Source: Aporrectodea caliginosa | Lineage: Eukaryota > Annelida > Clitellata > Crassiclitellata > Lumbricidae | Length of the DNA stretch: 64,000 nucleotides | NCBI GenBank assembly: GCA_020284085.1 | Contig: JACEVL010000279.1 | Coordinates: 187,001 to 251,000 of the forward strand | Reading direction: 5' to 3' | Shown here: positions 21,450-30,609 of the stretch, in pieces | Numbering within the stretch: position 1 is the first letter of the stretch | Layout of the letters: each line of letters opens with the position of its first letter | Notes under the pieces: model-generated | The model's input: the letters and a program-made list of their open reading frames with translations, nothing else | Databases searched by the model: none | Told to the model about the DNA's origin: nothing | Translations under genes and position numbers: made by a program

Positions 21450-21630
21450 GGTGTTTGATTCATCCTCAGAACTCACCAAATCCTCACCTTTTGCTATCTC
21501 TCCACAGGTCTTTCAGTCAAAACTGAAAAATTGCTCTTTCACAGATTCTATTCCGACTCCTCCTCTTACCCTTCTCTCGTTCGCCGTTTCAATCATGACG
21601 ACCATCCACCTTAGCCAGACAGTCTGACTA
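21450..21630 (+). pseudogene. Second LINE 3' end, inverted relative to the first
   Basis: The + frame reads SSELTKSSPFAISPQVFQSK then LKNCSF, homologous to the minus-strand copy at 20990-21150. The two copies form a long inverted repeat with arms of about 160 bp around 21150-21450. Confidence 0.75.
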
Positions 21631-21639
21631 GGCCTAAGG

Positions 21640-22500
21640 ACTATAGCAGCGGTGTCAAACCTTTTTAATGGTGGGCCAGTGACAATTATTTTCCAGCAAG
21701 TGGCGGGCCAGGGTGCCGAAGTCGCCCGAGTAGGCTTACAATGGGGTAGGGATTTTGGAGGGGCTACTACTGACTACATTACTCAGTTTTACCATTTGAA
21801 CTTTTGCATGTCGAATGACTGAAATATTTTGCAGTGTCGCCTATACAGTCTAAACAGTTTTTCACGCTTTATGTAACATGGACCAATTTAATCGAATTTA
21901 ATTGATTAATCTCGATTAAATTTTGGAGATTAATCGCTTAAAATTATTTTAATCAGTGCCAGCCCTAGACTTACCTTTTAATAACAATAGCAACAATGAC
22001 AACAACAACAACAGAAAGAATAATAGCAGTGATTAATAATTGCAAGTGCATTTCTTCTTTGCCCTAATATCATCCATTTCCATTTAACAGATAATATTAT
22101 CTCGGGAATTGTGATTCTGAACACCTGTAGACTGCTCATTCAAACATTTCTACTGAATCAATGCAGTTCTTATGAATAAGCAACATGATTTTCGCAATGC
22201 TGAAGAAATGACTAGATTTTATTAGTAATAATAACAAATATCATAAGTCATTATTAGACCTTTTAATCACTAGCGCCAAGACCATTAATTGTTACCTATA
22301 TCAGGCAGGTTTACAGTTTACTTTACTCTGAGGATTGAATGAACAAGCAATCTTTCAGTCTGTCAAGCTATTGATCAGACATGAAGCCTAAAGGCTAAGG
22401 TTGAAGTTTAGCAATGGGGAGGAAGGTTTGTGAAATTGACAAAAAGGTGTTCTCTGCATATATGGCTGAGAATTATAATTATTTAATGATGTTGACACCT
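21640..22500. other. Intergenic stretch with hAT-like fragments
   Basis: CAGCGGTGTCAAACCTTTTT at about 21649 resembles a hAT left end, and AATCAGTGCCAGCCCTAG at about 21952 a hAT right end, but they do not match each other and no duplication was found. The rest is AT-rich and unassigned. Confidence 0.35.
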
Positions 22501-22505
22501 AAGGA

Positions 22506-22629
22506 CCTAAGGTGTCAGTTTTTGTAACTGAGGAAAGTCTGAGTGTTAAACCAGTCGGCCTTAATGCGGCCCTGCCTAAGGTGTCAGTTTTTGTAACTGA
22601 GGAAAGTCTGAGTGTTAAACCAGTCGGCC
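22506..22629. repeat. Two perfect 55-bp repeats flanking a solo hAT terminus
   Basis: Positions 22506-22560 and 22575-22629 are identical 55-bp copies (CCTAAGGTGTCAGTTTTTGT ... CCAGTCGGCC). Between them lie 14 bases which, with the last base of copy 1, read CTTAATGCGGCCCTG. This is exactly the right terminal repeat of the element at 18394-18909. Confidence 0.9.
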
Positions 22630-23794
22630 ACCTCATGAAGTAGCCTACATTGTGATAATAATAGACATTATGCATTTGCTACTGTTTTGATGATGAGAGA
22701 CCAACAGCTGCAAAAAACTGACTCTAGGTGCTATCAGCATAAAAGTAGTCTATAATATTGATAATTGTAATAACAAAGTTTCAATGAAGAATAAATTAAT
22801 CAAACATTTACTTGTTTAATTCGATCATGCCATTCGACAGTCAAAGAACTACTTCGTTTGAAACTGTTTTGTAATTAACATGAATTTTATCACTTATAAT
22901 AATTATAATACAAGGCTGTGGAATGAAATGAAAGTGCTGTTAAGTGTTTCTCTACTCGGTGGCATGCAGATTGCAGAATCGTGATTTGGCAAGTGCTTTT
23001 GATTGGCAGGTGGTGGTCAGATAGGATCTAAGCACTTGGCCTTAAATTTGATTAACCCTCAGCCCTAATAGCAGGCACAGGTGGATGTAATGGCTGTTTC
23101 GTAAGGGTCCTCTAAGGGGGCGATCGGTGAATGTGATTGACATATAGTCTTGGAATGACTTCTAATGTCAGCTAATGATGGCTATCAGATCTCGTCGTCT
23201 GTCTCTTGCTTTTTGGAGGCAATGCCCCGCCGTCCCTCTTCGTACCGTGTCGATGAATGCCTGTCATGGCCTCTCTAAGAAGTATTTCAATGGTCGTGTT
23301 TCTCCTCTCAGTGATGACGGTCGTCTGCCTTCTTTGACCGTTTGGCCTCGGGGTATTTGTGGGTGGCATAGGACAACCCAGAGAAAGGCCACGATTGCTG
23401 GGCCCAGAACAAACTCCTTCAACTATCGCTATGTATAATAAATTAATGCAAGCATGACTTCTGCTGCATTGTAAAGATTTATAGTTTGCAATTATTATTC
23501 AATGCATTTTGTATTGTAAAGGAATTTTTAGAACTGCACAACCCCTTCTCTCTTTTTTAAAAGCCATGGTAAATTATTCTCAATGGGATGACAATGAACA
23601 TTTTAAACTATTTTTAACAGCACAAAAATGCTTTAACAGCTGCATAAATTCATTTAGAACTGCCCTTTTTGTGTAGAACTAAACAATTTTAAAAACCTTG
23701 TATTTAGTGCCATTTTTACCTCTCTGTCAAGAATGAAGAAGGTAATCTGAGTGATTTTGAGGGCATGCCTTGCCTATGGGATGAATATTGTGTG
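22630..23794. other. Intergenic stretch, nothing recognised
   Basis: AT-rich except for a CpG-rich patch at about 23170-23420 that is open on both strands (23172-23369 minus, 23175-23438 plus). No family was recognised. Confidence 0.4.
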
Positions 23795-24112
23795 CAGTGT
23801 GATTACAGTTTTTGATTTATTTCAGTTCCAGTTTCAGTTTCAGTTAACTGGAATAGCCTCATTCCAGTTTCGATTACAGTTTTTCGGACTGATTTCAGTT
23901 TATATTTCAGTTCAAGTTTTCACTTAATTTCTATTGTAGTTTCAGTTTTCAGCCAATTTCTATTTCAGTTTTTGACGTTGTTAAGCAAACTTACGAGCTA
24001 ATGCGTGATATGAACATGTTCACACATGTAACTTCTTATTGAAAAACTGCTATTATGTATTCATAATTTTATATGAACACAGAACCTTTCATCATAAAGC
24101 AATATAGCCTCA

Positions 24113-25199
24113 GCTACTGCTCAATTTGCAGGTTTACTTCACCATCTTCTTGCTCATCGTGTTCCATGTCCTCTTCTTCATAACATTCTAAAATACTGCT
24201 CTTTTTAAGCTGATCAATCAATCAATCAATGAATACTTTATTGTTCACCAAACAATTCACAATCAGCAATTAGACAGGCAAGACATTCCAGTGACAATGG
24301 GAAGACCCAAAGGAACAACAGGTTCCGCTAACCGGGTCGCCCTATACTGATCAGTTTGATTATCTGTTTGCTCCTGTTGCATTGATTCTAATGTTTCATT
24401 TAGAGTCTTAACTGACTTAATCATGTGGCTGGCATTATCTGTAATAATCTGGAACATTCTTTTTGGTTCCATACACCAATCTTTTAATGTTCCTTCAAAT
24501 TTTTCCTGAATCATTTCACCTGTATGTGGATGCTTTACTGTATACGTATGTTCAATAGCAAATGAACTGCTTTGTGAGATTCTGGATGGTAAAAACAAGC
24601 CGTTACACCTACATGTAAGTATGATGAAGAGTAACCTTTCTTGATCCAAATATCCATGCCAAGACAAATCCTTCATGCACTAGCTATGGCATTGTTCACA
24701 ATTGCTTTCGTATCGTTCATTTTCTCATCCGTAATCTTAAGCAGTTTGACAGTTCCAGCAGGTTTGTACTTAGGATGATAGGATCTAAAGTTGTGCAAAA
24801 TTCCTTAAATTTCGGCTGATAAGCAATACACATAGGCAATCCACAATGAAGTAGGCCTAAGACTTATAGCTTCCAATAATGCGTCATCACGTTTAATGGC
24901 CTCTTTACAATAGGTCGAAGAAAGTGACTCATAGACAAATTACTGGAACTGTTGAAATTTGATCCTGGCATTGTTTGACTTGGCTTTACTTTCTTCAGTA
25001 ACGCCGACTCTTTAGAAATTAATTCTTCACAAGCGTTCTTGTGTAGCGTTTTCAAATGGACTCAAGCATTAGTACAGTTGCGTCCTGAGATTTTGCGACC
25101 ACATGGCTTGTTGTTAACCAGTAAGTGCACACGGAATTGTCGTTCAAAACGTCTTGCAAATAGTAGTCCCACACTGCGCTCTCTCGTTTTCTACCACTC
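24113..25199 (-). pseudogene. hAT transposase pseudogene
   Basis: On the minus strand an ATG at 25199 begins MSGRKRESAVWDYYLQDVLN, and after a frame break HLKTLHKNA appears; together these look like a BED zinc finger (VW-x-Y/F ... C-x-x-C ... HL-x-x-H), with the cysteine pair not intact in one frame. The frame SFAIEHTYTVKHPHTG ... WCMEPKRMFQIITDNASHMI (about 24560-24400) matches the transposase core, where the ITDNASHM motif holds a catalytic-region Asp. Frameshifts and a retroelement insertion at about 24356 destroy it. The expected C-terminal dimerisation region is absent. Confidence 0.75.
24204..24356 (-). repeat. Retroelement 3' end inserted in the transposase
   Basis: CTGATCA occurs at both edges (about 24208 and 24349), suggesting a short target duplication. 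The left end is a (CAAT)n tail followed by the reverse complement of an AATAAAGTATTC end. The body shares AAGACCCAAAGG with 20420. Confidence 0.6.
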
Positions 25200-25693
25200 A
25201 TAGCGAAATATTATGATATATTTAAAATCTAAACTATAGCAGAAATTGTTCATTACAGAAACACAATTTCAAAAACAAAAATTGGGTAACTTCCGTCCAA
25301 TCGCTAAAACCGCTGATTTGTATTAGTAACTATTAATAGACATTACTGGATAAAACACAGACTTTATATAATGAAACTATCATCGAGGATGGCAAGAAAA
25401 GACATTGGTATATGAATATTATAGATATACATATTGATAAGCAAGATTATTGATCTAAATAAACTACATTTTAAATTGGAAATTTAATGTATTTAACCAT
25501 CAATTTCAGTTTTTGAATTTCAGTTTTTGAATTTCAGTTTCTATTAAAGTTTTGGCCATTCCAGTTTCTATTTAGTTTCAGTTTATTGGCAATTTCCGTT
25601 TTAGTTTCAGTTCCAGTTAACTGAAATCAAATAAATCAGTTAACTGACATTTCAGTTTCAGTTTCAGTTAACTTGAATCACACTGATTGTGTG

Positions 25694-26495
25694 TAATCCT
25701 ATTGTTACAGGCAGTGGCTCATTTATAAATATTCGATTGGACCATCTTGTATTTGAACCCCACTGGGTTATACAATCTTAAAACTAAAGTAAAGTTGCCG
25801 AAACACTGAAACATAGTTGAAACATAACACTGTAATACAGTGTTAATAAAAAGAGGTAGATGCAGCAATTGAAGCTGGTGGTAGGCAAAGCAATGTTGGG
25901 GTTTGTGATGCAACCGGCATAAAAATTAGAAAATGATAGTCCACATATTTTAGTATGTAGGCCTACATAATTTGAAGAGTTTGATGTTTGGTAAATTTTT
26001 TATCAATTTATCAACAGTTGTTTTTTATCAAAGCTTTAATCCGTGTAAAAACTTCCTCTGGGCTGAAGTGGAATTTCTGTAATGACTGGTGAGGGCCAAT
26101 TTGACTTAGGCTTATTCCTGACAAGTGTTGATTGGTAGAATTCTGAGAGAATGTACTTAACAGGAAGTTCTGATGTCTGTAGTGCATGTTTCTGGTGGCA
26201 TAAATCTTGTGTTGCACTTACCACTCTTATGAATTTCTCTCAGAAGGCTGAGCTAAACTGCAAATTAGTTGGCCAGGGTATGACATCTGTTTGACTGGTT
26301 CTGGTGCCTTGCACATCGTCATGCATAGCTGAGATGATTTATGCATCATTATTTTTGTGCCTTTCATGGTGAGTCTCACGCAGATGTGAATATACGTTCA
26401 TGGGTGTATACCTCTCTTAGTTTGTGGTGTTTAACTGATTTGTGAACTGGCTTCAGGACTGAAGGGTATGTAACCGTCTACTGTTGAGTTTCTCT
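25694..26495. other. Intergenic stretch, nothing recognised
   Basis: Several short minus-strand frames (25719-25913, 26011-26224) have no recognised family. The octamer TAGGCCTA occurs at about 25958. Confidence 0.4.
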
Positions 26496-26504
26496 TGAAT
26501 TCAC

Positions 26505-26870
26505 ACATCGTAATCGTAATCGTAATCGTAATCTCCAAACTTCTAAAGCGCCACATTGAATATAAATACAATTACAAAAGTAGTGGGCTTGCTTGCTTGA
26601 CTGTCAGTCCAGAGGTTGGAGAGAGTCAAATCCCAACCAGGACAGAAGATCTTTCTGCTCCACTTGCCCCCCCAACATCGGACTCAGATTTAAGGGGCTT
26701 TAAAAGGCTTACCGACCATACACTGTTGGTGGAAAGATAAGGCGGCAATGGAGAGGACTGGCGACCTCTCAAATGTCGAGTGTAAGAAAATGTCCCCTAA
26801 TATTCATACCCATAGTGGGCTGTAAGAGTGAGCTTTAAGGAACTGCTCTTATAAAAAGGATTCTTAAACT
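26505..26870 (+). repeat. LINE tail (26505-26560) and SINE-family copy (26580-26870)
   Basis: A (CGTAAT)n tail at 26506-26532 is followed by the reverse complement of a LINE end (AAAGCGCCACATTG). From 26580 a SINE-like copy shares GACCATACACTG and GAGAGGACTGGCGACC with the elements at 50.7 and 53.7 kb, and a B-box-like GAGTCAAATCCC lies at about 26622. Confidence 0.55.
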
Positions 26871-27499
26871 CGTAAGTAGTTGTGTAAGTGCTTCTGGTTC
26901 ACGGGGTTGATGTTTTACTGTGTTTGTGAGTGTTTAGGTTGAAATAGTTATGTGGGTTTTGAAGTAGTATAACCTAATTTAGAAATGGTTTGCGGTTTTC
27001 TAATGGTTTAGTTTTATTTTATGCTCATAACCAATATTTGGCTTCCTATGACTTTTTGATTTATTAAACAAGTTTAAGGCATTGTCCTGTGTTTATAATG
27101 ATCCAATTCATATTGTAAACTGGGTTTATAGTTTGTATTGTTACATTTTGAAGTTGTTTTGCTGAAATTATTCTTAAACTGTGATGATTTTGTTAGCTCT
27201 ATTGTAATACAACAAAACACTTTGAATACAGAGGTACTAGCCTATATTCAGCAGACCATCTATCATCAACAGGTAGGCTATTACCTAGCAATTAAGAAAC
27301 ATCTTAGGCAGAACGACACCAGCAATTCTTTATTCAAGTATTTAAATTGCCTGGATGTACAATGATATGGCATTCATATTTTGAAGTGTGGGTGACAGAG
27401 AGGGGCACAACCAAAGACCCGGTCTGTGATTTATTTCGAGGTGATCCCCTTCTGTTTGTCGGTGCCCATCGGCGGTTGGAGATCATTTGAGAGTGCACG

Positions 27500-27535
27500 G
27501 TGAACCCAGGTCATGCAGGTGACCGGGGTCAAGTG
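27500..27535 (+). promoter_or_regulatory. Cluster of nuclear-receptor-like half sites
   Basis: AGGTCA (27508-27513), AGGTGA three bases later (27517-27522) and GGGGTCA (27525-27531). This resembles a DR3-type direct repeat plus an extra half site, about 3 kb upstream of the proposed prickle start. A motif match alone does not show function. Confidence 0.2.
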
Positions 27536-27921
27536 GCCTGAAATTCTGGATATGTGTAGTAGGTCTAGTGAGTTGAAGGGTCACCGTTTCTTTGTTAGAG
27601 CCTTCACAGTTGACTGCCTTCAAGATCTATTGTTACTTGCTGTATCACTGCTCAAAAGCTTTACACTGAGACATCCAAACATATGCTTAACACTTCAGTT
27701 GTCTCACACTTCTAACCCACCAACCTAGAAATGTATGCTTTGATTTCACTTTGTTGGTGCACATTAATTATTTACTTGAAAGTGAAATAACAATTTTATA
27801 GAAATTTCTGTGAAACCCTGCAAACCATTTTACAAGATTCAGACTATATAAATAATTCAGTAAATATGCTTTTGAACTTTAATGTCAGTATAGTCAGTAA
27901 CATATACGCCTTTATTCATAA

Positions 27922-27924
27922 TAT

Positions 27925-27968
<44 letters not shown>

Positions 27969-28020
27969 ATTACAATTACAATTATATACATATATATATA
28001 TTGTAATTGTGATTTTAACA
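27922..28020. repeat. (TA)n and ATTACA repeats
   Basis: A TA microsatellite at about 27926-27966 followed by AATTACAATTACAATT, which probably forms the tail of the minus-strand LINE relic that follows. Confidence 0.85.
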
Positions 28021-28049
28021 TGATATTTATAAAACAACACTTTGAGAAA

Positions 28050-28340
28050 AAAACTTATCAGTGGTGCTCTGGACCTGAACCAGTGGAATTTCTGTCGAAT
28101 AATACAGACTTCAGGCGCTTGTGAAACTGTGGAATGGACAAACTGAGGAGTTCAGGCCAAGGCTCTCGAGAATGGCAACAGGCGATTCCAGCTGGAGGGC
28201 CAACATAGGCAAAGCTTCTGGACTGAGCTGTAGCAGCATGCATATGTATTTATACATGAGGGTATCATTAATCCAATACCAGTTACTTCTAGTGCAAATG
28301 GGATTGGGAGTGGCAAACCATATTCTGCTGTTTTGAACAA
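28050..28340 (-). pseudogene. CR1/L2-like LINE 3' end
   Basis: Minus-strand frames read SFAYVGPPAG / WPSSWNRLLPFSRALA and LLSLSIPQFHKRLKSVLF. Known: RSFAxxGPxxWNxLP...FK-x-x-LK-x-x-LF is the conserved LINE C-terminus. Two frames are needed to read it, so it is broken. An ATTACA-type tail lies just beyond, at about 28010. Confidence 0.75.
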
Positions 28341-28774
28341 TCCAGTACCTTCGATGTGGAATTGATTGTCTGCATGGTTCCTCGGCTGGGCGCTGTTTAC
28401 CCGTTATCCGACAGTGTTTGTGATTGAGACGGATATTCTCTGTTGCTGTTTATTTATTTCTGCATGCTCGGAACTTCATCGTAGTCTGCACCTGGAGTGC
28501 GGTTCCGTCTGGGCTGCCGCACTCCAAGAACCTCTTCCATGTCTGCCATTCTTCAGTTAAACAGAATTTAATGTTCTCGACTACACTGTGGCGCTGCACT
28601 TGCCTGATCTACAGTGGACACAACACTAAGGGGACTACACTTGCCCACCATGCTTACGTGCAACTGCAAAGATTGCACCTGCCAATGAAGCATACAGGAA
28701 TTCAATTTAAAGTGCATAGTGTGTTACCATAATGTGCTTAGTACAGATACAATTACTGAAGATATCAACTAAAA

Positions 28775-28850
28775 GAGTGCCTCTGAATAGATATCTTGAA
28801 GGGGTGCTATATTAATGTTCTGTTACATTACATTACTGTAGGCTATTTAC
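28775..28850 (+). repeat. LINE 3' end with (CATTA)-type tail
   Basis: GTGCCTCTGAATAGATATCT, GAAGGGGTGCTATATTAATG and a TTACATTACATTAC tail match the family ends at 12580 and 38880. Confidence 0.65.
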
Positions 28851-29700
28851 ACAATGCACTCGTATCAAAATAGTTCATTGCTGACGTTCGATTTGAAAAA
28901 TTTCTTACTTTTGTCTGGTTTTTTGATAAGTTCAGCATTTCTAATCTCTCATCTTTTGGACATACATGTTTCTGAAAAGTTTTGGTAGTGAAGTTTTGGG
29001 ATTATATACAGTTTTGAAAGCATGCACATATTAAGCCTATATTATTCATGTAATTTGAGCAGTTTCAATTAGCTATTTATATTATGCATTTGTGCACCAT
29101 ATGATGCTTTGTGCCTTAGAAACCGGCTCAATAGAAGCTTCTTACTAATAACAATTAATAATTTAAGTATTATTGGTAGTATTGATGCTTGAAAAGTAAA
29201 ATTTTTTACAACTGCAGTATTAAGGTTTCCACTGGGAACTGGAAAGTCCAGTAATATAAAGAGCTGAAGAACTCCAAGGATTGCGTCTTGTAGCGTTATT
29301 ATTGGATCTTCTCCAAGTGCAGTTTATTAGCTCAAATGCAGCCTAAGGAGATTTCAGGTGCTTCGCCTGTTCTCGGAAGATCACTAGAATGTATGAACTT
29401 GATGACCGTAATGTTTTTTCTGTATATGCATGTAGTTGGTTATTTATATAAGTCAGTCAGTCAGTAATGCATTTTTTAACGTGCCATAAGTCCAACAGCT
29501 GAGCGAGAAATCCCAGGCATGTATAGCGCCTCTTCGAGAAAGACTTTTGACATCTAGTCATACGATCATATAATTATTTACACTGGTTATTTATGTAGTG
29601 CCCTGTATATATCTGCTCTACATAAGTTAAAAAGTGTATGATCATTTGACTCTGGAGCACATAGGTTTCTGGGTTGGTGCTATATAAGTTATACCCACTT
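28851..29700. other. Intergenic stretch with a weak retroelement end
   Basis: About 29515-29545 resembles a LINE end (TATAGCGCCTCTTCGAGAAA). (AGTC)n lies at 29451-29465. Nothing else was recognised. Confidence 0.4.
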
Positions 29701-29711
29701 AAGATGCAACC

Positions 29712-29870
29712 CATGGGCGTATTTAGGGAGTGGTTTACCGGTTCACCCCCTCCCCCCATAAATGCATTACTGTTGTTAAAACTAAAAATGTAGAAAAATA
29801 CGACGATTTTCAATGGAACCCCTTCCGAAAACTTAAAACCCCTCCGAAATTTTTTCTGGCTACGCCCCTG
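29712..29870. mobile_element. Short hAT MITE
   Basis: The left end CATGGGCGTATTT and right end GGCTACGCCCCTG (inverted CAGGGGCGTAGCC) flank 159 bp. The 8-bp flanks ATGCAACC and ATACAAAC agree at six positions. The right terminus belongs to the same broad GGCGTAGCC class as the element at 12986. Confidence 0.6.
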
Positions 29871-29889
29871 ATACAAACTGAACTTCGGC

Positions 29890-30586
29890 GATACTAAACT
29901 TCGTCCAGCTGACCGATATAGGTAGGCCTAGTTGTTCTACACGAGTCAAGGCTTCCGGTTTCACTTGTTTTTTCCGCCCTAGAGCACTACGTCGTGGTAG
30001 TATATCGTCTACGACTTATCTTGACTGAGAGGAGTGTGACTTTTAGCATGGTCTGCATTCGGAGCCAGCCACCGAATACCCTTGTCGATGATGTACTTTG
30101 AATCGGAGCCAATCGGGCCGCCATGTGCCCACCATTTTCATCTCGCCGTTTCTTCTGCATAGCTAAACGATTGCACATGTAGTCCTGCGGCAGCAGCAGC
30201 AGCAACTAGGAGTAGAAGGAGGAGGCAGCGGTGGAGGCGGTGTGATGGGCGGATTTTCAACCGACTCAGCGGATCCTGGCCACCGCCTGGAGGGGTGGTG
30301 GTACCTCGGACAACTCAAGATGCAAATGATCTTCTCTGCAATGCTCTTCTGACGGTTCTGCTGGCGTTCTTAGTGTCGGCGGCTGACTCACTGATTGTCA
30401 TTACGACGAAGAACATGTTCGGTAATTTTACGTTCGGCCTCTTTTGTGACATTCTTTTGATGTCTTTTCCGATGGCATCGATTGCATGACGAAGACTGCG
30501 CTGAATAGTAGGCCCTCGTGAGCACTTAAAGCGTTAGGACAGGCGTCGTATTGGCCGTTTGGCTGCAATCAAGCGGAACCAAGCTA
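29890..30586 (+). promoter_or_regulatory. prickle: Proposed prickle promoter and 5' UTR
   Basis: This stretch is richer in CpG than its flanks (for example 30085-30135 and 30380-30480) and ends at the proposed first coding exon. An in-frame TAA at 30527-30529 precedes the ATG at 30587 with no other ATG in that frame between. A YY1-like GGGCCGCCATGTG lies at about 30116, and a (CAG)n run at about 30189-30203. No TATA box was identified. The transcription start is not determined. Confidence 0.35.
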
Positions 30587-30609
30587 ATGGATACGACTAT
30601 CGAAAGCAG
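30587..30609 (+). CDS. prickle: prickle coding exon 1 (proposed)
   Basis: ATG at 30587, seven codons (MDTTIES) and two extra bases AG, then the donor GTAGGT. The two bases combine with the T that opens exon 2 to make a Ser codon, so the phase fits exactly. The ATG is the first after an in-frame stop at 30527. The -3 base is C and the +4 base is G. No protein homology can be claimed for seven residues. Alternative: translation starts at ATG 40559 if the 40569/40570 acceptor is not used. Confidence 0.5.

Larger units (their letters stand above)
23795..25685 (-). mobile_element. BED-type hAT transposon, degenerate
   Basis: The ends CAGTGTGATTACAGTTT (23795) and TTGAATCACACTG (to 25685) are inverted, with identical 8-bp flanks ATTGTGTG (23787-23794 and 25686-25693). 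Both subterminal zones carry many TTTCAGTT motifs (23810-23970 and 25505-25670), likely transposase-binding repeats. The transposase remnant is on the minus strand. A second retroelement sits inside at about 24204-24356. Confidence 0.9.

Noticed and set aside
21640..21960. A hAT element bounded by CAGCGGTGTCAAACC and GTGCCAGCCCTAG
   Set aside because: The two ends are not inverted copies of each other and lack a duplication.
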